Shown in pieces: positions 53,537 to 61,006 of a DNA stretch of 64,000 nt. The stretch covers positions 1,240,001 to 1,304,000 of the forward strand of contig OZ242183.1 in the NCBI GenBank assembly GCA_965205925.1. The letters are read 5' to 3'. The notes beneath the pieces are model-generated. The model was not told the DNA's origin. It was given only the letters and a program-made list of their open reading frames with translations, and did not search any database. Numbering within the stretch: the first letter of the stretch is position 1; each line of letters starts with the position of its first letter. This stretch comes from CAYRJD01 sp965205925. Its GTDB lineage: Bacteria; Actinomycetota; Acidimicrobiia; Acidimicrobiales; Poriferisodalaceae. The translations under genes were made by a program, and so were the position numbers.

Positions 53537-54151
53537 ATGGCTAACACACACGGTTTCTTGCCGAAAATGACAGAGCTAAGCGATGAGCAGCAACACAGCC
53601 TGGACACTTGGTATGACAAGGCCTACCAAGACGACAATCTGTTTAGAACGCTGGCAACTGACGATGGCACCTTGCGATTGTTTCTGGACTGGGTAGCGGC
53701 TATGTATGCCGACAGCAGATCGATTGACCTTGATCCACACCTGCTGGAGTTGTGTCGTATTCGGATGGCGAACCGCAACGAATGTTTCCACTGAAGCTTG
53801 GTAAAGAGCGCATCGTTGGTGCGCACCGGTCTCACAGAGGAAATAATTTCACAGCTTGCCGATTATGAAAATTCGAGCCTGCTACCCGAATCGTGGAAGG
53901 CTGCCTTGCGCTTGGCCGATCACGTGTCTGGCAACAACAGCGGCAAAATTCCCGACGAGTTATATGCGCAACTGCGTGAACATTTTAATGAGACGCAGAT
54001 ACTGCGGCTTGGCGCATTGACTGCGATAGCCAGTGGTTGGCAACGCATGATCGAGGCATTCGGTATTCGCCCCGACCATTTTGAGTCAGATCAGAAGACC
54101 GATCCTTGGTCCGATAGTAACGAGACAACAGCGGCAAAAAGCAGCAATTGA
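53537..54151 (+). CDS. Candidate AhpD-like selenoprotein (carboxymuconolactone decarboxylase family), TGA read as Sec
   Basis: Read through the TGA at 53792-53794, this is one 204-residue AhpD/CMD-fold protein. The TGA falls at residue 86, in 'N-E-C-F-H-[TGA]-S', where the second Cys of the redox CxxC belongs. Against AhpD of M. tuberculosis (catalytic Glu118, Cys130, His132, Cys133, His137) the spacing gives Glu71, Cys83, His85 and residue 86 as selenocysteine; the last position is Lys90 instead of His. Reading is in the same frame on both sides, and homology continues to the C-terminus ('L-G-A-L-T-A-I-A-S-G-W'). ATG at 53537 is preferred to TTG at 53507. A SECIS-like hairpin follows the TGA. 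It probably acts as a thiol/selenol peroxidase or reductase. The alternative is a nonsense mutation in a CxxC gene. Confidence 0.75.
53798..53829 (+). other. SECIS-like hairpin downstream of the in-frame TGA
   Basis: A 7-bp upper stem pairs GCGCATC (53808-53814) with GGTGCGC (53818-53824), with one U-G pair and apical loop GTT (53815-53817). A lower stem pairs 53798-53802 with 53825-53829, leaving an A-rich 5' bulge at 53803-53807. Exactly 20 bases separate the TGA from the loop. Known bacterial SECIS elements have a 4-16 bp upper stem, a 3-14 base loop with G in the first two positions, and 16-37 bases between the TGA and the loop; this fits all three. It would recruit SelB. Confidence 0.7.
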
Positions 54152-54170
54152 GTTAGCAGCATTGCGTGAT

Positions 54171-55865
54171 CTAGCTGTGTTGTGTTCGCTTTTGGATATT
54201 GGCCCACTCATCACGCAAGCCAACCGTGCGGTGAAACAGGGGAGTGCCATCAACTGAATCGGCGAGATCGGCAGCAAAATAACCCAACCGCTCAAACTGA
54301 ACCACATCGCCTGGCCGTGTTTGCGACAGCGCTGGTTCTAAGCGCGCGTCGGTGATCAGTTCCAGTGAATTTGGGTTTAAGTCATCCAGCGGATCACCGG
54401 TCTCAGCGCCAGGTACCTCTGCGGAAAACAACCGGTCATAAAGCGCAACCGAAGCAGTAACACTGTGAGCGGCGTTAACCCAGTGAATGGTTGCCTTGAC
54501 CTTTCGCCCGTCGGGAGCTGATCCTGACCCAGTATCGGGGTCGTACTCACAGCGAACCTCAATAATTTTACCGTCGTCATCGGTTAGCACTTCGGTGCAG
54601 CGCACGAAATATGCAGCGCGTAGGCGCACTTCGCGACCCGGTGCCAATCGGTAGTACTTCGGAGGTGGATCAACCATGACGTCGTCACGCTCAATAAACA
54701 ACTCGCCGCTAAATGGAACCTCGCGGTTGCCTGCGGCTGGGTCTTCTGGGTTGTTTACCGCCGTGCGGTATTGCACAACTGGATTGCCAGCCTTGTCCGT
54801 TGGCCAGTTGGTAATCACTAGCCGCACAGGGCGTAGCACGGCCATGCGCCTTGGAGCGACGGTGTTCAGTTCCGTTCTCACAAACGACTCAAGCAGCTCA
54901 ACTGCGTGACGGCTGTTTGTACGTGAAACTCCGATGAACGTGCAGAAGTCTCTTATTGCGGTAGCTGGATAGCCCCGGCGACGTAAGGCTCGCAGTGTTG
55001 GAAGGCGTGGGTCGTCCCAGCCGTCTACTAACTCTTGCTCGATCAAGTTTCTGAGCAAGCGTTTTGAGGTGATGGTGTAACTGAGCTCTAGGCGAGCGAA
55101 CTCTGTTTGATAGGGGGCTGGATCTGGCAGGGGAATTTGCTCTAAAAACCAGTTGTACAGAGCACGATTGTCACTGAACTCCAGCGTGCACAGCGAATGG
55201 GTAGTGCCTTCGATGGCATCGCTTTGACCGTGTGCCCAGTCATAGGTGGGATAGACGTGCCAGCGGTTTCCTGTTCGATGGTGAGTCTCGGAGCGGACTC
55301 GGTACATCACCGGATCTCGCATCTGCATGTTCTGGTGCGCCATGTCGATCTTGGCGCGCAATACAAGAGCACCGGGTTCAACTTCGCCCGAAGCCATTGC
55401 ACGAAACATGACCATGTTTTCTTCCACGCTGCGATCGCGATTGACGCTGTTGGTACCTGGTGTGCCAAATGCACCACGTTGTGCGGAAATTTCAGCAGCG
55501 CTTTGATCGTCAACGTAGGCAAGGTTTTTACTGATTAGCAGTTCGGCCCACTCGTAGAGCTGTTGAAAATAATCAGACGAATAGAGCACTTGGTTGGGGT
55601 TGAAGCCCAGCCAAGCAAGATCTTCGATAATCGCGTCTACATAGTTGCTGTCTTCGGTAGATGGGTTGGTGTCATCAAAGCGAAGCTGGCAGATACCACC
55701 GAACTCCTTAGCAATCTCAAAATCTAAGCAGATTGCCTTGGCGTGGCCAATATGTAGGTAACCATTTGGCTCGGGAGGAAAACGAGTTTGAACACGGCCA
55801 CCGAAGCGCTTGGAATGTTGGTCGTCTGCGACTAGATCACATATGAAATTGTCAGGGGTGCTCAC
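54171..55865 (-). CDS. glnS: Glutaminyl-tRNA synthetase
   Basis: A class I synthetase of about 564 residues charging tRNA-Gln directly. 'R-F-P-P-E-P-N-G-Y-L-H-I-G-H-A-K' near residue 27 contains the HIGH motif and the P-P-E-P-N that marks GlnRS over bacterial GluRS. The KMSKS counterpart reads 'I-T-S-K-R'. The C-terminal beta-barrel anticodon domain is complete and no YqeY domain is attached. GTG at 55865 overlaps the previous stop as GTGA and gives the usual 'N-F-I' opening; GTG at 55895 is the longer option. Most actinobacteria lack GlnRS and use GatCAB. Confidence 0.93.
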   Translation of the reverse strand: MSTPDNFICDLVADDQHSKRFGGRVQTRFPPEPNGYLHIGHAKAICLDFEIAKEFGGICQLRFDDTNPSTEDSNYVDAIIEDLAWLGFNPNQVLYSSDYFQQLYEWAELLISKNLAYVDDQSAAEISAQRGAFGTPGTNSVNRDRSVEENMVMFRAMASGEVEPGALVLRAKIDMAHQNMQMRDPVMYRVRSETHHRTGNRWHVYPTYDWAHGQSDAIEGTTHSLCTLEFSDNRALYNWFLEQIPLPDPAPYQTEFARLELSYTITSKRLLRNLIEQELVDGWDDPRLPTLRALRRRGYPATAIRDFCTFIGVSRTNSRHAVELLESFVRTELNTVAPRRMAVLRPVRLVITNWPTDKAGNPVVQYRTAVNNPEDPAAGNREVPFSGELFIERDDVMVDPPPKYYRLAPGREVRLRAAYFVRCTEVLTDDDGKIIEVRCEYDPDTGSGSAPDGRKVKATIHWVNAAHSVTASVALYDRLFSAEVPGAETGDPLDDLNPNSLELITDARLEPALSQTRPGDVVQFERLGYFAADLADSVDGTPLFHRTVGLRDEWANIQKRTQHS

Positions 55866-56773
55866 CCTTTGGCGATGACGTGTGGCGGTGGCCACACTCC
55901 GGAGACTTCACCAGTTGAGATCAAGTGCTCCAGCACGACAGCTAGGTTTTGTAGCAGGTCAGCCATTTCGGTTTCGTCTATGCCGCCACGTGAGGGATCT
56001 ATCACTGCGCTACCCATGACGTCTGTGTCTGCCTCAATTTTCTTACGCCCTACCATGCCGACTTCGGTCTGCATGCCATTTTTGTCGATCCAACCGCGCG
56101 AACGCAGACGCTCGCATGCTGCATCCCATTCGTCTTCAGTCCAGCCGCGAATCTTCTGGATGGTGGCGGCATTGCCGTGACCGTGGGTCACCATCATCAC
56201 GTGACACTCAACCGGGTCAAGTTCGTTGGCAGCCAATGCGATGTTGTGTCCGTCGAAGCGGAACTCTCGCAACAACGTGCAACCATGCCACAGCGTCATG
56301 AGCTCATCGCTGGCGAGAGCATTGATCGGCCATTGTTCACCGGCCCAAGCGGCATAAAGCGGGCGCGTACCTATAGGCAACTGGTCTGCAAATTTGCGCA
56401 GAGTTGTAGCAGCTTTTGAAATCACTTCTTGATTTGCAAATTTTCCCAAGCTGCGATCGAGCGCTTTCCCGGTTAGCTCAACTTGCTTCGCGCGAACATC
56501 ACGCGGCGACATCACATCCCAACCACTTGGCACGGCACGACCCACCATGGAAGGGGAGAAGTTGTAGAAGGCTGCGGTGACTGTTGCTGCGCTTACTCGG
56601 CCCATGGGAGCTGAGCGATAGGCAAAGTAAGCATGCCACCAGCCCTTGAACCCTGCTTCAGTAAAACCGTTGATCTCAGGGGCGTAATAGCAAACCGTGT
56701 GGATAGGTTCAACAAGACGCGCAAGAGCGCGAGTTGAATTTGAGTCTTCTTCACCTCTCGGAATTTCACCCAT
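55862..56773 (-). CDS. SCO6745 family protein
   Basis: A 303-residue protein matching the actinobacterial SCO6745 family. Its hallmarks are 'L-V-E-P-I-H-T-V-C-Y-Y-A-P-E' near residue 18, 'Y-F-A-Y-R-S-A-P-M-G-R-V' near 50, 'T-A-A-F-Y-N-F-S-P' near 65, and 'L-W-H-G-C-T-L-L-R-E' with 'D-G-H' near 160-175. A winged-helix-like C-terminal part includes 'W-T-E-D-E-W-D-A-A'. No enzyme activity is established. It lies between glnS and an SRPBCC gene. Confidence 0.8.
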   Translation of the reverse strand: MGEIPRGEEDSNSTRALARLVEPIHTVCYYAPEINGFTEAGFKGWWHAYFAYRSAPMGRVSAATVTAAFYNFSPSMVGRAVPSGWDVMSPRDVRAKQVELTGKALDRSLGKFANQEVISKAATTLRKFADQLPIGTRPLYAAWAGEQWPINALASDELMTLWHGCTLLREFRFDGHNIALAANELDPVECHVMMVTHGHGNAATIQKIRGWTEDEWDAACERLRSRGWIDKNGMQTEVGMVGRKKIEADTDVMGSAVIDPSRGGIDETEMADLLQNLAVVLEHLISTGEVSGVWPPPHVIAKG

Positions 56774-56794
56774 GTCAGTATGCGATGCCGAGAC

Positions 56795-57280
56795 TTAGTT
56801 TTCCGCGGAAGCCTTGATGGCTGCCAGAGTTGTGTCAATAGAAGTTGCGAGCATGTCTTTACGGGCTTGCAACATTTTGTCACCTGCTTCGGCCATCGCT
56901 GGGGGCATGTTTACGACCTCCAAAGCTTCTGACAAGTTGGTTCCACCTGAGCCGTTGTCTCCCATGCGAAAAGTCCAACGCGTGTAGGGGCCACCGCCTT
57001 CCATATCGCTAACGAGAAACTCAAAACACGTTCCGGGGTCGGCAACTGCTATCGCACAGCTTGAATCCCACTCGTGAGGATTCATGCCTTCCATACCTTC
57101 CATGCGATTTGTGCCAATGAATGTTGAGCCTTGTTGACAAGGAGTTCCGTCAAGCCATTTACCACCAGTGTTTTCCGGACTCCATTCACCCATACGGGTC
57201 AGATCACTCACCATTTCATAGACGGCTTTTGGGCTTGCCGCTATGTCAATTGAGGCTTCGTAAGCCAGATTTACCGTCAT
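56795..57280 (-). CDS. SRPBCC (START-like) family protein
   Basis: A 161-residue single-domain protein of the polyketide-cyclase/START superfamily. The opening 'A-S-I-D-I-A-A-S-P-K-A-V-Y-E-M-V-S-D' is the family hallmark, followed by 'M-G-E-W-S-P-E-N' and a long C-terminal helix. Such folds bind hydrophobic ligands. The ATG overlaps the stop of the upstream phosphotransferase as ATGA, so they are probably co-translated. Confidence 0.88.
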   Translation of the reverse strand: MTVNLAYEASIDIAASPKAVYEMVSDLTRMGEWSPENTGGKWLDGTPCQQGSTFIGTNRMEGMEGMNPHEWDSSCAIAVADPGTCFEFLVSDMEGGGPYTRWTFRMGDNGSGGTNLSEALEVVNMPPAMAEAGDKMLQARKDMLATSIDTTLAAIKASAEN

Positions 57281-58836
57281 GGCGAAACCTTACCAGTCGT
57301 GGCGTGGACGAAACCCGAGTAGGTGGGTTGATCAATTGCGACTTGGTGCACCACCGAATTCCTCAGATATTCCCGCAGTCCGGTAGCGTGCAGAGGCATT
57401 GAGCCATCTCGCAGCCTGTGTACCAGTTCCCAACGAAGTTGGTTCGTCAGCGCAGAAATGTTGTTGGCTGACATGGTGCTCGAATCTGAGCCTGGTTCGC
57501 CGTCTGGGTGCAGTAGCTCTCGCAACATGGACACTTCGCGGTGACGCGACTCCGAACCTATTAATAGCTCACGCCGAACCGTGTTAAGCGTGTTGCCAGC
57601 CACTCGCGCCAAGAAGTTCGTGCGCGCAGTCGTGGCATCCATTACGTCGCCGTGCAAAAAGTCGCGAACGCTTACTAAGAGCTCGTCGAGAGTTGGCATA
57701 TCTCCACCTGACACCGCAATGTCTGACTGGCCTGTCTCAGTGTCGTTAAGTGTTGGGTCGGCTAGTACCTGTTGGGCACTAGGAAGCAAATCGATCGGCC
57801 CGGGTATCAACAAATTGGCGCAATCCACCTGACATTCGGAACTGCGACGCCCGATGGCGGGACGTTCAACGGTTGAATCTGGTCCGGTGCGGTAATGCTC
57901 GGTCATGCTTAGACAGCCAACCGCCCACCAGAACGAACCAAATACCTCCCAATAGCGCACTCGCTCAACATTAACTTTCATGCCTGATTCAGCTTCATAG
58001 CCAGCTACAAGATCTTCGAAGGTTCCAAAACCTCCGACGGCTAAATCGCGACGTCCGAAGCGCCAAGAGTTCGTGCAAATCCAGCCCAGATCTCGCATCG
58101 GATCGCCGATATGAACCGACTCCCAATCGAGCACGGCTATCAGGCCTTTGTCAGGGTCGATCATCAGATTGCCGTTGCGAAAGTCATTGTGCACCAATGT
58201 GGGAGAGAAGTCCGTCACGAGGTTTTCGTTCAACCAGCGGCCGGTGTAATCGATCATCGGCTGCGGTGTTGGGAACTCGCGATAGCGCTGCCAGGTCTGA
58301 TCTAGATATTCAGCAGGGGAAACCTGCCGCAACACCTCTCGTAAGCCTGTTGCATCTAGATCTATTGCGTGTATGCGAGCTAGCTCTTGCCCACATTGAT
58401 ATGCAAGCTTGGGTCGGACTTTGTCAAGCTCCGGTGCTCTAACTATTCGCGCTCCAAGCGTGATGCCATCAAGCCACTCCATAACGAAGCCAGCACCGAC
58501 ACCATCTTTAGGCTGCAACACATAGAGCACTTCTGGCTCTGCAACCCCGGCTAGGCGTGCGGTCTGCATGGCTAAAGCTTCAACGGCAAGTCCGCTGGCG
58601 TGTTCTACATCTCGGTCAACGCCGCCTGTTCCACGGCGCAAACAGAAGCTGTGTTGGTGACCATCTGCGCCCAACACGCAAAGGCGGTAGGTCTCCATGC
58701 TGGCTCCACCTGACAGGCGCTCGACGTCGACAAGAGCCTTGCAGTCAGGTAGTTCACGTCGCAGTGTTGCTTCGAGTGCTGATGTGAAGTCAAATTGTTG
58801 TTGCACTGTTTTTGCAGAGTATTCCTCCAACGGCAA
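57277..58836 (-). CDS. Phosphotransferase (APH) family protein fused to a DUF6285-like domain
   Basis: A 519-residue protein. Residues ~1-345 are an aminoglycoside-phosphotransferase-like kinase fold. 'L-S-G-G-A-S-M-E-T-Y' forms the nucleotide loop near residue 41. The catalytic 'L-V-H-N-D-F-R-N-G-N-L' and Mg-binding 'V-L-D-W-E' are near 210-235. This is the actinobacterial group often associated with acyl-CoA dehydrogenases. Residues ~380-519 ('L-D-E-L-L-V-S-V-R-D-F-L' to the end) resemble DUF6285, usually a separate neighbour gene. The TTG start at 58836 is uncertain; GTG at 58806 is possible. Substrate unknown. Confidence 0.78.
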   Translation of the reverse strand: MPLEEYSAKTVQQQFDFTSALEATLRRELPDCKALVDVERLSGGASMETYRLCVLGADGHQHSFCLRRGTGGVDRDVEHASGLAVEALAMQTARLAGVAEPEVLYVLQPKDGVGAGFVMEWLDGITLGARIVRAPELDKVRPKLAYQCGQELARIHAIDLDATGLREVLRQVSPAEYLDQTWQRYREFPTPQPMIDYTGRWLNENLVTDFSPTLVHNDFRNGNLMIDPDKGLIAVLDWESVHIGDPMRDLGWICTNSWRFGRRDLAVGGFGTFEDLVAGYEAESGMKVNVERVRYWEVFGSFWWAVGCLSMTEHYRTGPDSTVERPAIGRRSSECQVDCANLLIPGPIDLLPSAQQVLADPTLNDTETGQSDIAVSGGDMPTLDELLVSVRDFLHGDVMDATTARTNFLARVAGNTLNTVRRELLIGSESRHREVSMLRELLHPDGEPGSDSSTMSANNISALTNQLRWELVHRLRDGSMPLHATGLREYLRNSVVHQVAIDQPTYSGFVHATTGKVSP

Positions 58837-58856
58837 TGACCGCTAGATAGGTTGCG

Positions 58857-60197
58857 ATGATGCCTATCGACCTGCTGGTTACAGGGGCTGTGATGTTGGA
58901 TGGACGAGCAGCCCCAAAATATTGGCATGGACGGTTAACGGACTTCGGTGATCCGCAAGATGTGGCAATTGATCAGGGTCGCATTATTTCGATTCATCCT
59001 GCAGGTGAGAGCCCGGTTTCAGCCAGCCGCACGCTTTCGGGTGAGGGCGCGCTGGTTATGCCGGGTTTTTGCGACATCCAGGTGCATTTTCGCACGCCCG
59101 GAGCAAGCGAAAGTGAAGACATCGCATCAGGTTCCACAGCCGCAGCCATGGGAGGAGTAACAGCGTGCGTGATGATGCCGAACACCAACCCACCCATAGA
59201 TGACATTGCAATGGTGCGTGAAGTCCTGGCATTAGCTGAAGGAGCGTTTTGCGATGTGCATACGTCGGCTTGTGTAACGAAGGGCCGGTTAGGAGAGGAA
59301 ACTGTTGATTTTGCAGCCTTGCACTCAAAAGGTGTACGGGTGTTTACCGACGACGGCGACGCAGTGGCTAATCCGGATGTGATGCGTTCAGCACTTATGG
59401 CCTCTACATCTTTGCCAGGAGCTGTTATTAGCCAGCATGCTGAGGATCCTGAACTAGTGGCAGGTGGGGTGATCAACGCCGGCAAAATTGCACAACGGCT
59501 CGGCGTGCTTGGACGACCTGCCGAAGCTGAAGATCGGATCGTCGCGCGAGACATTGAGTTAGCTCGCGATACGGGCGGCCGCTATCACGTGCTTCATCTA
59601 TCCACGGCAGGAGCTTTGGCAAGCGTTCGGGAAGCAAAATCGCAAGGCCTAAACATCACCGCTGAGGTAACACCGCAGCACTTGACTCTCACCGACGAAG
59701 ACGTGTTGCGGCTTGGCACAGCCGGCAAGATGAATCCACCTTTACGCAATAGCAGTGATGTGATGTCGTTGCGCAATGGCCTAGTTGATGGAACTTTGGA
59801 TGCGGTTGCCACCGACCATGCACCACACCATCCTGATCTAAAGGCATTAGCACTACGCGAGGCTCCGCCCGGGATGCTGGGAGTCGAAACAATGGCGTCT
59901 GTGCTATGGACCGAAATGGTCGTTAGCCAGCAGCTATCACCAACCCGCTTCGTTGAGGTGACTTCGTTAGCGCCTGCTCGGATCGCAGGATTAATGGAAC
60001 ATGGTCGTACGATCTCGGTGGGTGAATCCGCCAACCTGGTGGTATTCGACCCTCACGAAGAGTGGGTGGTTGATAGTGCCAAATTGCACAGCCGCAGTTC
60101 CAATACGCCCTGGCATGGCCGCAAACTTCGCGGTCGAGCGCGCCACACGGTGCTAAGAGGATCGCCAGTTATGGCCAACGGAAGCATCGACAGGTAA
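58857..60197 (+). CDS. Dihydroorotase-like cyclic amidohydrolase with altered metal motif
   Basis: A 446-residue amidohydrolase closest to class I dihydroorotase (PyrC), which closes carbamoyl-aspartate to dihydroorotate. The class motifs 'F-T-D-D-G', 'S-Q-H-A-E-D', 'H-L-S-T-A-G-A', 'T-P-Q-H-L' and 'A-T-D-H-A-P-H' are present. The first metal motif, normally D-x-H-x-H-x-R-E-P-G, reads D-I-Q-V-H-F-R-T-P-G. Gln75 (codon 59079-59081) replaces the first metal-ligating His and Thr replaces the Glu. It may be a divergent or impaired dihydroorotase, or an allantoinase/hydantoinase relative. No other pyrimidine gene is near. Confidence 0.8.
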   Translation: MMPIDLLVTGAVMLDGRAAPKYWHGRLTDFGDPQDVAIDQGRIISIHPAGESPVSASRTLSGEGALVMPGFCDIQVHFRTPGASESEDIASGSTAAAMGGVTACVMMPNTNPPIDDIAMVREVLALAEGAFCDVHTSACVTKGRLGEETVDFAALHSKGVRVFTDDGDAVANPDVMRSALMASTSLPGAVISQHAEDPELVAGGVINAGKIAQRLGVLGRPAEAEDRIVARDIELARDTGGRYHVLHLSTAGALASVREAKSQGLNITAEVTPQHLTLTDEDVLRLGTAGKMNPPLRNSSDVMSLRNGLVDGTLDAVATDHAPHHPDLKALALREAPPGMLGVETMASVLWTEMVVSQQLSPTRFVEVTSLAPARIAGLMEHGRTISVGESANLVVFDPHEEWVVDSAKLHSRSSNTPWHGRKLRGRARHTVLRGSPVMANGSIDR

Positions 60198-60647
60198 TGA
60201 GTGAACCGGCGGTATTTCTCGCTAATTCCACTGCCAGATCAGGTTTAGGAGCCGAACTGCAGCAAGCTGTTTTAGACGAGCTTTTGAAACGAGACATCAA
60301 GCTGACCATTTTGCGTACGCACAACGCGATGGATGGAGATGGCTCCGTTCATCATGCGGTAAGCGGAGTTGTTAACGCCAAGGGGAGTGCTGTAGGGAGT
60401 GTTAACCAGAATGGCAATACCGGAGTGCAAAGTGGTTGAAATACGGCAACTTTCCAACTCCAACGCAGATCTACGTGCGGATGGAGAGCTGCTTGGAAAA
60501 CTGCCTCACCGCTTTGAGGTAGTGCCCGGTGCTTTACGGGTTGCGGGTGTAGTCCCAAAAACAAAGATCCCAGCAGACGATCGCAAGAACGGCGAGACTG
60601 ACTCCTCCGAGAGAGAGAAAGATCACGGGGTGGGCGCCATATTGTGA
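60197..60647 (+). pseudogene. Diacylglycerol kinase-like gene remnant
   Basis: Two short frames carry the two ends of a diacylglycerol/lipid kinase. Frame 1 (60197-60439) opens 'V-F-L-A-N-S-T-A-R-S-G', like the kinase N-terminus ('N-P-x-x-G-x-G'), then degenerates after ~45 residues. Frame 2 (60399-60647, different frame) gives 'A-D-G-E-L-L-G-K-L-P' and 'F-E-V-V-P-G-A-L-R-V', the C-terminal D-G-E and V-V-P-G-A-L signature of the same family. About 200 central residues, including the G-G-D-G-T catalytic loop, are absent. The best reading is an internal deletion plus frameshift. The ATG overlaps the previous stop by one base (TAATG). Confidence 0.65.
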
Positions 60648-61006
60648 ATACCGACATGAACGCTGATGTTGAGCTTAAACCGGGCGATGACTCGGTTGAC
60701 GCAAATCTGGTGAACGCAACTCCGGAGCGCTCACTGCACTGGTCGATCGTTGTTTCAGCGGTGCGGTGCACCCTGACCTACGTGATTTTGCCGTTTGTAG
60801 CGCCATTCATCGGCCTGGCACCCGGGGTTGGCCCTTTTATAGGCATACCGCTCGCACTGGTGGCTTTGGTCGCAAACGTAGTAAGCATCAGGAGATTCTG
60901 GTCAAATGATCATCGTTGGAAGTGGCCGGTCAGCGCTTTAAACGTTGGAATTATTGTGCTGCTAGTGGTGTTGCTAGCAATCGACATAAATAACATTCTT
61001 ACGTGA
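60644..61006 (+). CDS. Small membrane protein
   Basis: A 120-residue protein with a polar ~30-residue N-terminus, then hydrophobic stretches near residues 34-56, 60-80 and 98-118. 'L-A-P-G-V-G-P-F-I-G-I-P-L-A-L-V-A-L' forms the central helix. It looks like small conserved actinobacterial membrane proteins of unknown function. The GTG start overlaps the kinase remnant's stop, and its own stop overlaps the transporter start, both as GTGA. Confidence 0.65.
   Translation: MNTDMNADVELKPGDDSVDANLVNATPERSLHWSIVVSAVRCTLTYVILPFVAPFIGLAPGVGPFIGIPLALVALVANVVSIRRFWSNDHRWKWPVSALNVGIIVLLVVLLAIDINNILT

Noticed and set aside
53507..54151. Two separate small CMD-family genes (53507-53794 and 53798-54151).
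   Set aside because: Same frame, no ribosome site before the second, and the boundary splits one AhpD domain at its active site. Read-through as a selenoprotein explains it better.
60399..60647. Independent small gene encoding an 82-residue protein.
   Set aside because: Its core is the C-terminal signature of diacylglycerol kinases in a different frame from the N-terminal signature, so it is better read as a gene remnant.
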